A stretch of 64,000 nucleotides of DNA. It comes from Amborella trichopoda (lineage: Eukaryota; Streptophyta; Magnoliopsida; Amborellales; Amborellaceae). Shown one piece after another: positions 1 to 12,095 of this stretch (positions within the stretch are counted from its first letter, which is position 1; each line of letters opens with the position of its first letter). The notes below the pieces were generated by a model. That model worked only from the letters and a program-made list of their open reading frames with translations, made no database searches and was not told the DNA's origin. The position numbers and the translations under genes were made by a program. The stretch lies in NCBI RefSeq assembly GCF_000471905.2, contig NW_006499705.1:1123781-1187780 (forward strand), written 5' to 3'.

Positions 1-52
<52 letters not shown>
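1..52. repeat. (CT)n microsatellite at window edge
   Basis: An uninterrupted CT dinucleotide run opens the window. It lies in the intron after the last visible exon of the HD-ZIP IV gene and matches the CT/GA tracts found in that gene's other introns. The real tract may extend left of the window. Confidence 0.95.
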
Positions 53-55
<3 letters not shown>

Positions 56-259
56 AAACACACCCACAATCATACGAAGAACTGGAATTGCAATGTATAA
101 CCCTTTCACGGCATCTATACCACAACTGTCAGAGAAAGTTTTATTTTCCCTCACAACTGTTAGAGAAAGTTTTCTTTTCCCTCTTATCTTGCTTAGTAAT
201 CTGGGAATTAGCATAGGTTTCTCAATAACCAGACTAGGGGGGAGAGAGAGAGAGGGTAC

Positions 260-3200
260 CTCCAAGGTCCCGAGCCGAAATGCTGGTGACCATCAGACTA
301 GCCACTCTCTCACACATCCTCTGCAGGCTTGCAAGCCATCGATGGGCGCCAAATGCCATTCCACTGTGTATCAGCTGCCTGTAAATCCTATGGGTTGGGT
401 TCTTATCTTCAATTTCCACATGCTCAACCCATGTCACCTGTTCAAGAAATACCTAGATTCAGGCCCCAATTTTCAGTTTTCTTTGTCTTTTCTTTTTTCA
501 ACTTAATCAATAGACCTTCTAGTTTCTATCATATCATTTGCAAAACTCTTTCCCTGCTCTGATTCCATAACGTGGGGCCTCAACCTTTTTGGAGAAAGAG
601 GACTGATAACATGAAAATCATTCTACAAGCTTTCTATCACCTGAAAGTTCTAGTTTGTCTCATCATCGTCATAAATCCCAAACTACAGCAGTTCAATTTG
701 GGTCTAATTTCTCTGCGAAGCGCAGTTAAATAAAATACGGACAATTCTAGTAACAGTTTTGCATCACCTTGAAGTTATAGTTTCTAACTCATCATTGTAA
801 CTGTCTTACTCTAGTGATTCACTAGCTGGAGTTCAATTTTTTTGCAGAGAGATAATGAAGTACATAAAAGAAACTACTGCACAACAGTATCTGATCACCT
901 TGGAGTATCCATTAGGCATGTCCTGTATCAAACAACCAGAGGGAAATTTTCGACATTGTAACAATGAATTGAACTGAGTCTCTCTAGCTGAGTCCACAGA
1001 TACATCTACCACTGCCCAAGAGCCTGGGCCATGGTGTTGGCAATATCGAAGAAAATAGAACTCCCTTGTCGAAACCAGGGGCGAAAGAACCTGCAACTCT
1101 GCATGCATCTGCATTTGTTTTGAATTAGAACTTTCATTCTTTTCATTTTTTTTCATATTTTAAAGAAACCAATTTAAAAACAACCACGTTGACTGTTTAG
1201 AGGCTAAGACAGCTGTTTGCTTAACTTCTTACCAGTTGTAGAGAGCCACTTCGATTTCCTGGAAGACCCGGTGAGAGAACTTCAATGATCCTTGCCCTTG
1301 AAATGATGGTGGGGAACATCTCCATCCATTTGTTCTGCAACCACATCCACACTTTTAATATAATCTCTCTCTCTCTCTAGAAATACATCAAGAGAGAAAT
1401 AAAACAGAAACAAATGAATGAATGGAAGGATGGATGAAACAATGGATTTCTTCCTTTTCTAAATGGGTTAAAGAAAACCAACTTAGCCCCTTACATCACC
1501 TGAGAGAGAGAGAGAGAAAGAGAGACTCACTGGGTCCACCAACATATCAATCAATGCCACACCATTCATGATCACAAGGCCTGAATCTCTCGAAGCTTCT
1601 GTTCTCAAATCAGGGTTCTTCCCCTGACTAGGCCTCGCAAAGACCCTCTCATAGTTATCCAAATTAAGAACTTCACCAGCTTCTGGTGATGTTTTCATCC
1701 ATAATCGTTCTTCAGCCTGCACCAATCTCAAAAATTCGTCCATGGCATTGGTTGCAAGGTCCACCATTATCGATTTCTCAAGCTCCGCCACTCCTCCACC
1801 ACTAGATAATGGCAAACCAGCTAAAGAAGAACTACCAGGAAGAAGATCAAGGTCTAAAGAGGGCCCAATTCCCTGACCCCCAAAGTTACCGACCGTGAGG
1901 TCTAGTGCTGACATGGTGACTGGTTGAACTGGTGGTAACTGAGGAATAGGCCTTCCCATGTACTTTGCAGTAATGCTTGATATTCTATCAAGCTAAAGCA
2001 AAAAGAGAGAATTTAGAGAGCGAATTACAAAGAAGATAACAAAAAAATCCAATTCATTTGTAATAAACCTCATTAATGGCCAATCTCATTTTCTTTTCTC
2101 GGCATTTTCACATGTGCACACGAGCAATGCGCACGCGTGCTTGTGCAGGGGCGCACGCACACACAGTGAGGTAACTTTTGAATTGATATTCATATTCCTT
2201 TACCCTAATGCTTGACACTCTGTCAAGCTAAAAATAGAAACAAAATACAGAGTAGAAGCATTAATGTGAATTTCTTTATCCTAGCTCTGAAAGTAAGAGA
2301 GACAACCGTGGAGTCCGTATTCCTGTATAATCTACAGCAATGCTTGATACAGTGGTGTTACATCAAGTTATAATGGGAAGAAAAGAAGAAGTGCAATAAG
2401 AGTAAAACAACAGATTTAAAAGGTTAACATGAATGCATGAATGCCCATTTGTATTGATTCTTACTGGTGCACTATCTCAACTTTTTCTCACGAAGAGAGC
2501 GTTTTATATAGCATTGGGTAAGAGAGAAATACTGGTTACTGTAGGAACTAACTTATATTTAGAGAGAGAAAGTTCAACCTCTTCTTTCAGACGGGCATTT
2601 TCTAGGCGAAGTTTCTGCTCATCAAAATAGTCATCACCAACAGGAGGGCCTCCACATGAAGGACAAATAACATTCTTGAGGGCCTCCCTGATAGCTATAT
2701 TCTCACACCTAATTTTGTCATTCTCAGCTCTAAGTGCGCAGTTATCGGCTCGTTCATGTTGGGCCTGTCCATTATTAAACAATGTTTATCACCATGAAAA
2801 CAAAAGTAAAATGTATGTGAGAGAGAGCTTTTCAAATCAAAACAGAACACCCAAGAAAAGTAAAATACCAATCCGAGAGAGAGAGGTGACTTTGAGTTGA
2901 TACCTTCATTTGGGTCCTTCTATTCTGGAACCAAAATTTAATTTGTCGAGGTTCGAGACTCAAGTCCCTGCTAAGCTGTAATCTCTGTTTCTCGTCTGGA
3001 TGTGGATTTTCCTTGAACATCCTTCACCCCATAACAATGAAAATTAGAATAAACAAAAAAGAAAAAAAAGGAAAAATATATTAAACATGATATTTCAAAG
3101 TTTTATATAAAACCCAACAAATAGAGGGAAAAAAAAAGGAAAGGAATCAATCATATAATACTGGACATTGAAGAGTTACCCAAAACAGAAATCAAGGAAA

Positions 3201-4186
3201 AGATCAAAATGAATATAAAAAAAAGCTTGTTGAGGTCTACTTTTAGGAGGCAAGCAAAAAAAGTATAACTTTTTTTCTTTTTTTTTACTGATATATCAGC
3301 ACAGAATATATCGATAAACAAAATTGGACTTCCGTTCTAAGAATGATTTTCAAGCAATAAAAAATTTGAAAAAGAAATAAAAGAAGAAGAACAAGGAATT
3401 TGATATAAAAAATAAATGTATAAATAAAAAAAAACAACTGAGCTCGGGTTTTGACTTCGAAGCTCAAGAAATAAAGAAATGAAACTCGGTGTTGGGTTTT
3501 GATTCCAATACAAATAAAAAGAAAAAAAAATTAAAAAAGGAAAGCCGAAGCTGGTCTGTTATTGATCCTTACGCAAAATACAAGTAAAAAAACCTGAAAA
3601 ACTGGGTTTTGGCCTTTTTGGTCTTAATTTTGGAGAGAGAAACAATAAAGAAATCGAAATGGTTATGGGTTTACGAATCCGGGTCTTGATTCTTACGCAA
3701 TGTTTATATATAAATAAAACCAGAAGAACCGGGTTTCATGTCTTAATCGTTGCCCGGAGCAACTAAATGACATAAAAAAAAAAACGGCTTCAAAATTTTT
3801 GGGTTCATGAAATTAAGGCTTCGAGAGAGAGAGACTGGATTGCATGTTTTAATCGTTAAAAAGGCAGACAAAGTTTTAGGTTTGGGTTTTGGGTATTGAG
3901 AAATTTGTACAAACACAGAGAGAGAAAACACTCGATTTCAGGTTTCTGTCGTGTTCCCCAAAGCAAACAAAAGAAGATTGAGCCTTTCGGGTTTGGGTTT
4001 TAGGTATTGAAACTTCTAATTTTTTACCTACAGAAGGAATAACTATAAAGGAAAGGACGAAGAGAGAGTGGGTTTGGCTCATTACGCTTCAAGCTCCTGA
4101 ATCTGGTGAGCTGTGTGGCGGTGGTATCTCTTCTTCTTCCTCTGAGGATCAGAGGCATCTTGATCATCTCCCGAACCACCCTCCAT
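260..4186 (-). CDS. HDG11-like: HD-ZIP class IV homeodomain-START transcription factor, HDG11/HDG12-like (3' end outside window)
   Basis: Seven coding exons join in frame, each with GT-AG borders: 4186-4086, 3021-2904, 2764-2579, 1992-1531, 1334-1233, 1108-899 and 437-260 (1357 nt, 452 residues). The last exon ends in phase 1 at a GT donor, so the rest lies left of the window; relatives are about 700 residues. Residues 16-73 are a homeodomain ([11 protein letters not shown] at the start, helix 3 with IKFWFQNRR). Residues 74-135 are the zipper-loop-zipper of class IV, with its CPSCGG loop (Cys107, Cys110). A linker with [13 protein letters not shown] resembles HDG11/HDG12. A START lipid-binding domain begins near residue 207 and is cut by the window edge. 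The start Met at 4186 opens a short acidic leader as in relatives; an upstream in-frame Met gives an unlike, hydrophobic extension. Family members are nuclear regulators of epidermal identity and bind L1-box sites; that role is inferred here. No inactivating change is visible. Confidence 0.93.
1960..2370 (-). repeat. Three partial copies of the exon-4 5' edge inside intron 3
   Basis: The true 5' edge of exon 4 (about 1964-1998) reads CTTTAG followed by a stretch coding LDRISSI. Two similar segments lie upstream in the same intron. One, near 2202-2233, again has TTTTTAG then a stretch coding LDRVSSI. The other, near 2318-2370, keeps a part coding SSIAV. They look like decayed local duplications of an acceptor site plus exon start. 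Only the copy at 1992 opens onto the long conserved exon. Confidence 0.6.
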
Positions 4187-5340
4187 TTTCTTGCAATCAA
4201 ACCACACTACTCCATGAAAGTTCAACCTTCGAATAAAAAAGCCCCAAAAAACCCAGAAACATTTTTTCCATTCCAAACCCTAAAACATCCATGTTCCAGT
4301 CCTAAACAAAGCCATTGACAACAAACAAAAAAAAGAGAAAGAGCCTCAGAAAATGCTTATTCCAAAGTAAAAGAAGAAACACATACCTTCTAACAAAAGA
4401 AATCAATAGAAGAGATTCAAGAGAGAGAAAATAGAGGAAAGACACTTACTATATCAATCCGTATCAAACCCACTCTCTTAAATTGGCCTGACATGTACCA
4501 GGGGCTCGCGTTCATATTTCCATGGCGATATTGTTTGCCCATTTGTTGGAGTGAAGGCTTCTACATTTTGGGTCAAGAAAAAACCAGTCTCTATAACGCC
4601 TGTAAAAACTGATATCCTTCCTGATGGTCGCTATATGAGAAGCAACGCTAGAGAGAGAAAGAGTAAGAAAGAGATAGAGAGTAAGAGAGAGAAAGAGATA
4701 GAGAGTAAGAGAGAGAAAGAGAGAAAGAGATAGAGAGTAAGAGAGAGAAAGAGATAGATAGTAAGAGAGAGAAAGAGTAAGAAAGAGATAGAGAGTAAGA
4801 GAGAGAAAGAGTAAGAAAGAGAGAGAGAAAGTGAGGGCGCCTGTCAAATGGTAACCGATGAATTTAAAGCCCCGAGTCCCGAAGAGAGAGAGAGAGAGTG
4901 GGGTGTTAATGAGATAGAGTTAATGAGAGAGAATCTAGAGAGAGAAAGTAAGAAAGGAGAGAGAGAGAGAGTGAGCGTGTGGGAAGGGAGAGAGTGCAAG
5001 CTGGAAGAAGAAGAAAGACAGTAGAGAGAGAAAGAAGAACTCAAAGGAGAGGAGAGACTGAAAACAGTGAGCTCAATCAATCAAAGAGAAATGGAGGAGA
5101 GAGAGAGAGAGGGAATTAATGAGAGAGAGTGGAAAGTGCGGGAGTTAAATCTTCTCAGCAGTCGAGGGGAGGAGGTATTGGAGTTTGGTACAAATACGCA
5201 GTACACAACTTCATTAGGTCAGCGCCTTTCAGGGCAGCTCTCCCTTCGACCACTTCCCGGTCGCCGAGATTTCAGATACCGGCGATCTTTTTGCCGAAAT
5301 ATCTCTCTCTCTATCTGTCGCTCTCTCTTCCTCGGGCACT
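4187..5340 (-). promoter_or_regulatory. Upstream leader and probable promoter of the HD-ZIP IV gene, GA/CT-rich
   Basis: This stretch upstream of the start codon has no credible gene. On the minus strand it is strongly CT-rich, with a degenerate repeat of CT runs spaced by TTACTCTCTAT-like units (about 4650-4835) and more CT tracts to 5110. Such tracts are common in plant 5' leaders, and class IV genes often have leader introns. No TATA box or L1 box could be assigned with confidence. Confidence 0.4.
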
Positions 5341-5399
5341 GCAACACTGGGAAATAGCGATCCTCTATTTTAATGAAAATAATAAGAGGTGACTAAATT

Positions 5400-6002
5400 T
5401 GCCAACTCTATTTTTTAATGATTAATAATTCATCTAAAAGAGGAGAAAATAATGGGTGGATCACTAAAAATGGAAATGGTTAATTTTTCGAATTTGCACT
5501 TATGTTTTGGGTGGTGATATTAAAAAGAAGCGGTTGATTACTGAAAACGAGGCACAAATTTTTTCTCTTTAATGTTAAAATGGCGGACAAATTAACCGAC
5601 CAATTGTTATTTTTTATTTTTGGTTTTTTTGGAACGAGGATTTGAGAATCCGCGAGTTGTTTTGCAAATCTTTTGCCGATTTATTCACTGTGGAGTGAAG
5701 CAACAAAACAACCCTGCTTATTATGACAATCACAAAAACACCACTGCCACTTTGTTTGGAAGCTACTGGTGTACGGTAATTGGTACGCCATGTCAATGAT
5801 ATCCACTGTTTGTTCATGTTGTTGGACGGTAAGGATCAACCATACTCGTTTTTCTCATCCTCATGGATTATGGTTGCCTTTGAGTGTGCTTTATTTCTTT
5901 TATTTTTATTCTTGTCTATTGTAGAAATCAGATGATCGGTGTCAGTACACTATATTCAATGAAGTTAGGGGATCGATTTTTGCCATTGTCTCATTTAGGT
6001 AA
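5400..6002. other. Intergenic stretch without recognised feature
   Basis: AT-rich non-coding sequence between the HD-ZIP IV upstream region and the first miniature element. Short reading frames here have no recognisable domain. Confidence 0.6.
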
Positions 6003-6398
6003 GGAAAAAGTTTATACGAGGTTGCAATTTTAAATTGTAGAATTACATATGCACGTAAAAAATCTATCGAAAAAGGTTGTTTTAATGTTGAAAAACCTTC
6101 TAATTGATCATCCCAACACCGCAATGTATGAATATGAAAGAAAAAAGATTTTGAGTCCCAGAAACAGTGCACCTTGCAACGCATTATCTGGACCGTCCAA
6201 TTTCAAGATTTTCATATGTTTACCGATCTAATTGATTTTAATTATTTTTGAAGTTCAAAATTTTATAATAAGATATGAAAATAGATTTTGAGATAATCCT
6301 AAGAATATTTTACACTAAAATTACATATTATGATAAAATTTGGAAGTGCACCTTATTTGGATTGTTTAAGGTTGCAACCTTATAGAAAAACCACACCC
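6003..6398 (+). mobile_element. Family A miniature element (Mutator-like)
   Basis: It begins GGAAAAAGTTTATAC and ends AAAAACCACACCC. The right end keeps the self-complementary module AAGGTTGCAACCTTA; the left copy is mutated. Flanks are TTTAGGTAA (5994-6002) and TTTAGATAA (6399-6407), a 9-bp target duplication with one mismatch, as expected for Mutator-like transposition. It has no coding capacity. Confidence 0.8.
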
Positions 6399-6439
6399 TT
6401 TAGATAAACAATATTGTTTGTTTGTGGACATAATATAGC

Positions 6440-7830
6440 AGCTTATAGGATTGTGGCTAATTCGGGAACATAAAATCTGTGTTGTTAAAGTTTTACTATT
6501 TTTATGCTTCAATAAAATTGCTCAGAGAATTTTTTTTCGAAATGAACGGATTATGTCGGCAAGCAATGCCGCCAGCAATGCATGTTTTCTTCATGAAGCT
6601 TGGCACATGTGGCATAATTCATGAGTATAATGTCTTATAAATCTTATAATTCATGAGTATAATGTCGTAATAAAGGTACCTTTAAGATAATCCACTTAAT
6701 TGTTGTATGGATATTGTGTATCCACTTAGTGTTTTTGTTGGATAAGAAGCATTATTTCTTTATGGATGTACTAGAGCAACTTACCCGACGTCGGTCAATG
6801 TCTAAATGGATGTTGTTAATGCTTCTATGCTCAGATTGTTTAGAAAATGTTTACTATTTTTGTGTGTCTGGTAAACTACTCTGAGCGGTATTCGGAATGA
6901 ACCGGCTATGCTAGCTAGCAATATCACTAGTAATGCATGTTTGCCGAGTAAAAACTTTGCAAACTTAGCATAATTCAGGAGTACAGCATGTAGTAAGTCC
7001 TGATAAAGGTACCAATATTGTTAATGGAGGTTTGATCGAGCTCGGGATCGTTAGTGCTAATGTTGCATTAAGATAAGTCACTTTATTGTTGTTTGGATGA
7101 ATGTTTATCATATGGCAATCAACACAGGACAAAAAATATCCATTTGGTTGATGATATTATTAACAGATCGTTGAACATTATTTCTATTATTGCGAGAGGC
7201 GAAAAGAATTTTCTAATAAATTTTAAGAACAAATGAAGTATGCAAGTGAGAATAGCACTAATCATGAATGTTACTCAGTGAGTCCCGGCAAATGCAGCAT
7301 GATTTCTGAGTAAGGATGTCTGATTATTCCTTATAAAAGGTTAGTCACAGTGTTAATTATGGGAATTTAATCAAGCTAGGGGCTTTCTATCTTAGCCAGG
7401 TTAGGATAGAACCGAGCCCGACATAATTAATCCGTGCCAGGTTCAAATTAAGCACTCCTAGCCTGAATAAGTTTTGGATGGAGCCAACCAAACAATTGGG
7501 TAAAACCCTGATTCCGCCAACCTAGCCCATTGACAACCCTATTCGATTCGGATGAGTTCCTTTATTTGTTGCATGAATGTAATACAAATGCTTACTTTTA
7601 CGGAAATCAAGTAGGGCATAATCCACCTGATTGATATTGCTATTTCTGGATCAGTGAACGAAATTTTGCTTTTTTTTAGTAGCAAAAAATCATCAGTCTT
7701 AAAATTACGCAATTGACGGCGACGATATTGTTAGTAATGAATGACATTGTGAAACATGGCAATCTTAACATGATTCAAAGTGTAGGAATGTCTAATCATG
7801 TATTAGCACTTGCAGGAGATAGATCATAGC
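6440..7830 (+). repeat. Degenerate tandem array, unit about 345-505 bp
   Basis: Similar landmarks recur near 6520, 6880, 7225 and 7735. Each has an AATGAA-containing start, then AGCAAT...AGTAATGCATGTT-like text, then GCATAATTCATGAGTA-like text, then GTAATAAAGGTACC or a derivative. The first two units align best and the later ones are strongly diverged. No coding potential is visible. Confidence 0.6.
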
Positions 7831-9857
7831 CAACTTTTAGAGGTACTACTTCAATAAATACCATTTGGATCCTTATATAAGTGGTTGCATAATGGTAATG
7901 GAACTTCTCTTATACCAGTACCAGTAGACAAATCTTATACAGAAGCATTTCTTATTTTTTGAATATTACTTTAAAATATTTCGTATAAAATAAAATACCC
8001 TCAAAATGGCCTAGTAATTCATGAGTCATGAGTTCACCAGAGAACTTGAAGAAAGAACTAGCACCTTCACACTATCATCATCCATTACTGCATATAATAA
8101 CATAAATGAGTGGCCTTGTTAAGAAACATGTTAACTTCTAGTAGATTAGTTCTGGAATTTGATCTTTAAGCATTGACATGTTGCTCTTAAACCCCTTCGG
8201 CGTCGATCCAAGTGCCTGAAATCACTAATCCTAACTTTATTGATATACAATGATATTGAATACTTAATATAAATTCACTTTGTTCTTTTTTTTGTCCCTC
8301 ATCCAATCAAAAGTGGAGATTGAGGTGGCCTAAAACAGGCGATGTTTAAGCAACAATAGAGATTTTTCATTAAATACAATGTACATCTATTTTTATTAAT
8401 TTGGAAATATTCCTTGAACTGAAACATGAGAATTGTTCTTCATGTGATTATGGATCCAGAGAAAGTTTCTAATGGAGCTCTAGTTTGAGATCCCAATTCA
8501 AAGTGTTTATGAAGATAGACAAAATCCACAGTATTGCACCCACTAGTTGCCATTGAAATACAAAACATATTGTGTGAATCAAAATACCATAGCCATGTTG
8601 TGAATCCCCCAAATAACCTAGCCAAATGGGAATTATTATTATTCTCTCCAAGTTCACTGTCTTTCATGCCTAAGAAAAACCTTTTCAAATATGCTGACAT
8701 TTCGTCTAAACGTCAAACTTGAAGTACGTCACATTGATTTCTGATGCAATTTGCATGGAACATACCTATCTCTAATTTTTTGGCTTAATTATTGTTGAAA
8801 TATATCTAATTAAAGAAAGTTGTGGCACAATATTCCTTAATTTCATGAAATTCCATTTTATGCGGAAAAATTTGGCTAAAATATTCCATAATCACTCTTT
8901 TACTGAAAATTTTACTTGAATTTTGGCAATAATCTCGAGTGGCCTCCTATGGTCTACAACAATGTGGTCGCCTACAAAAAAATTGTGCCAGGGTATAAAA
9001 ACACTTTATGAAAAAGGTAAAGGGTATTTCCGCCATTTAATAAAAATCGCCGCGCATTCACTTTGGCGCGGCGTTTTTGGCGAGTAATTGGACGTGCCCC
9101 CGATGCTTATAAAAATAGTGTTCATAAAAATAGTAAAAGAAATTTAAAATCGGTTTATTTATTGAACACCACAGTAAATTAATATTTCGGATTTTATTTT
9201 TTTCACTTGCAAAAAATTCCGTCTTTTTCGAAGCCGTACACCGCCATTTACTCGTCTTATGCCGTCGGACGAGGGTTTGGTACACAAGTCAGAGGACATT
9301 TAATGCCTTCATTTTGAAAATACTCATATTCCAATTTTACCCCTCACAATTCCGTCGCCTATATCCGCCGTACGATATAGCTTAGAACCCTGATCTAACG
9401 GATGTTAGTAGCCCACGTCACTGACGGAGTTTCACTTTCCCGTTACATAAATGAAGCGGCCAGTGAAACGGGAGGACAACGGCTAGTGAGAAAACAAGGA
9501 AACCGTTACGTCCGTCATGGGTTGGGCCCAACGTTCTCGACACGTGGCAGCAGGATCTTAGGAAATAGATGTGGCACGTCATCAGGATGGTGCTTACTTG
9601 GAAAATAGCGGAAAAGCTTTAAGTTTTCTTCGGATAATTGCTGTTGGGCTATTAGCCGACATTTCAATGAGTTTATTTGTTATGTTTTGGAAATTTAAGC
9701 TCATAAACAAACCTCAACCCCTGCACCCCTCCCCTAAAAAACCAACCTCACTTCCCCCCAACTAAAATATATATATATATATATCCCTCATTAATTTTGA
9801 ATTTTTGGCTGACGTTAATTTTTCTCCCTTTTTTGGCTTTTTTTTTTAAAAAATTGT
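7831..9857. other. Intergenic stretch with a hairpin and a G-box-like site
   Basis: No gene is recognised. An inverted repeat CGCCGCGC / GCGCGGCG lies at about 9049-9075. The block 9050-9610 is less AT-rich than its surroundings and contains GACACGTGGCAG near 9538-9549, an ACGT-core (ABRE/G-box) motif. A 68-codon frame at 9402-9608 matches no family I know. An (AT)n run sits near 9767-9784. Confidence 0.5.
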
Positions 9858-10158
9858 TTCATGCAGGTTGGATCGTATTTCTACAATATGTGGTCCCAAG
9901 GTATAAAGGATCCATCTTAAAGACGAACGCTAATAGGTGATCCATCTAAAAATAATTGAAAATAACAGTCCAAATGTTTTCTACATAAAATTATTATTTC
10001 TATTTCCTATAATTTATTTATATTTTTATATTTATGATCTCCATATTACAAACTCCATATCCTTAAAATTTGGGTCCGAAAATCCATATCAAAAATAGAT
10101 TTTTAAGAGTCGACTCATTTCTACATGGACTCATAGAAACCGTATCATTTTTCTAAAA
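9858..10158 (-). mobile_element. Family C miniature element, truncated
   Basis: The left end reads AAAAATTGTTTCATGCAGG followed by a GGATCGTATTTCTACA-like stretch, matching the complement of other family C ends (12096-12374, 46886-47244). A second internal landmark, CTCATTTCTACATGGACTCA, also matches. The right end is interrupted at 10159 by a family A insertion, so no target duplication can be read. Confidence 0.55.
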
Positions 10159-10552
10159 GGTATGATTTGGGTTGCAACTTTGAACAATGAAAGCAAGGTG
10201 TAGCTCCAAATTTTATCATAAGATGTACTTTTAGTGTTAGAATTCCTCATAATGGTTTAAAAGTCTATTTTCGTCACTAATTATAAATTTTTAAACTCTA
10301 AAAATGCTTCAAATTAAGTATATCTATAAACACATGAAAATCTAAAAAAATTGATGACCAAGGTCATGTGTTGCAAGATACAATATTTTTTATAATCGAA
10401 ATCAAATTTTTACTTCTTCTTTTTTCATATTGGTTTATATATTTTAGTATCAAGATGATCGATTAGAGGGTTTTCCAACCTGAGAGCAATGAATTTATGA
10501 TATGCACCTTAATTATATATTTTAATGTTATAGTCTTATATAAAGTTTGACC
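10159..10552 (-). mobile_element. Family A miniature element with perfect 10-bp target duplication
   Basis: It starts GGTATGATTTGGGTTGCAAC and ends TTATATAAAGTTTGACC. The internal family landmarks (GATCGATTAGAGGGTTTTCC, CAAGATGATC) are present. It is flanked by TTTTCTAAAA at 10149-10158 and again at 10553-10562. It appears inserted in the end of an older family C copy. Confidence 0.8.
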
Positions 10553-10562
10553 TTTTCTAAAA

Positions 10563-11496
10563 TACTCACTTTTGAAGACCTCCAGCCCTAAAGAATTATT
10601 GATTTCAATACTCGACAATCTAAAATCATGATTTTTAGAATTCATTTAGGATCTTCAAGAAGTCAAGATCGAAATCCATCTTCAAGGTCCAAAGTGATGA
10701 CACTATGGAAGAAAAAAAAAAAAAAAAGAGAAAAAGAAAAAATAGGGGTATTATGGAAATATCATAAAAGAGAGAAAAAATATGAATAGAAATTACATAT
10801 TTTTGAGAGAAAAAGGGTAATAGCATATACTTGAGGGATATAAGTGTAAATTTTTTACTTTTTTAATCAAGAAAAAAAATTTAGGGTGTCTCGAAATTAG
10901 ACGGGTTTTTAGTTGGAAAGCATGGGATGAAGGATAATTTGGGGGACGTACTAATTCTGGTGACGTACTGTAAATAGTAAATACAGCGTAGCTAATATTA
11001 AATTAGCAAAGCCACGGTATGGAAATTTTTGGGTGGATATCTTTGGAATTAAAAGAAAATTTTGAGGTAATTAAGACATTCTGGCAAAGAGCTCAATACA
11101 TGAACCTCGAAACTTGGAACAAGGGTGGCGAAAAACATACTTAATATTTGTGGTGTGCATAGTGAAACAAATTAGTAAATAACTAAATACACGATATGGA
11201 GTATCATGTTTTGGGTGGGAATAGCAAAAGAATGGGCTTCAATAGCAATTTTTAGTAACTTTCTAAATAGAGCTTTTTTATTTTTCTAGTCTTCTTGGAT
11301 GGTTGATAAATAAACAAAAAAAATTTACAAAAACCATACTATTTATACAACTTATCCTAGCTAATTTTTCTTCTCACTTTTTTCTCCACAATTAGCTTTT
11401 TTCGCAAAAACCAATCCAAGATAAAAAATCGTTATTTTTTTGATGGAAATGCCCTTTCCTACAAAAAAAAGAGAGTCAATTGATGGTTCCAAGTAG
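10563..11496. other. Intergenic stretch without recognised feature
   Basis: AT-rich sequence with homopolymer runs. No gene, RNA or transposon terminus could be supported. Confidence 0.6.
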
Positions 11497-11800
11497 CGTA
11501 TTGCCGAAACGACCAATTCAAGCGATGTGGCTCCAGAAAGTTACTGCCGAAACGCGTATTTGTACTGTTGGAGCGCTTGTCTTTATTGCCGGAGCGACAT
11601 TCAACCATCAGAGTGATGTGGCATCATAAGGTGTACTATTAAAGCATGTCTTTCTACTGTCGGAGCGTGTGTCCTCATTACTGGAGCGACCTATTCAACC
11701 GCCGAAGTGCTATGGCTCCAGAAGGTGTACTGGCGGAGTCAGTCATTGCATTGCCGAAGCGTGTGTCTTTATTGCCCAAGCGTTTAAATGGATTGCCGGA
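11497..11800 (+). repeat. Tandem repeat, about 90-bp unit, three degenerate copies
   Basis: Units begin near 11513, 11610 and 11692. Each contains an ATTCAA start, GATGTGGCTCCAGAAGGT-like text, a GCCGAAGCG or GCCGGAGCG word and TGTCTTTATTGCC-like text. The GGAGCG/GAAGCG word recurs more than ten times. The block is GC-richer than its surroundings. A 68-codon frame across it has no recognisable domain. Confidence 0.65.
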
Positions 11801-12095
11801 GCGCATGCGGAGAGAGTCATGGGTAAAAGCCACGAGGAGAGAGAGGGGGTAGTTTAGTAGTTTTTCTTTTATTTTGGATTGAGGAGATTTTTGAGAGGAA
11901 AGAGTGAGAGAAAAAATTAACTGGGAGGTATATTACATAGATAATATAGTTGAGGGGGTTTTTGTAATTTTCCTATAAATAAGTCTCTTCAAGCTGTTAA
12001 TAAGCTAATATACCCCCATCTTGTACTTTCTTGGCATGTCCTACCAATATTTTTGTCACCCACACTCCACAAGCAAAAAAGTTTAATTTTGTTTT

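Noticed and set aside
93-506. Plus-strand 137-codon open frame at the left end
   Set aside because: It is antisense to the HD-ZIP IV exon at 437-260, which is supported by domain similarity and splice sites.
4512-5080. Long Ser/Leu-rich frames upstream of the HD-ZIP IV gene
   Set aside because: They are translations of CT/GA repeats with no complexity or domain.
9402-9608. 68-codon frame in the GC-richer block
   Set aside because: No recognisable domain, no splice context and no support beyond an open frame.
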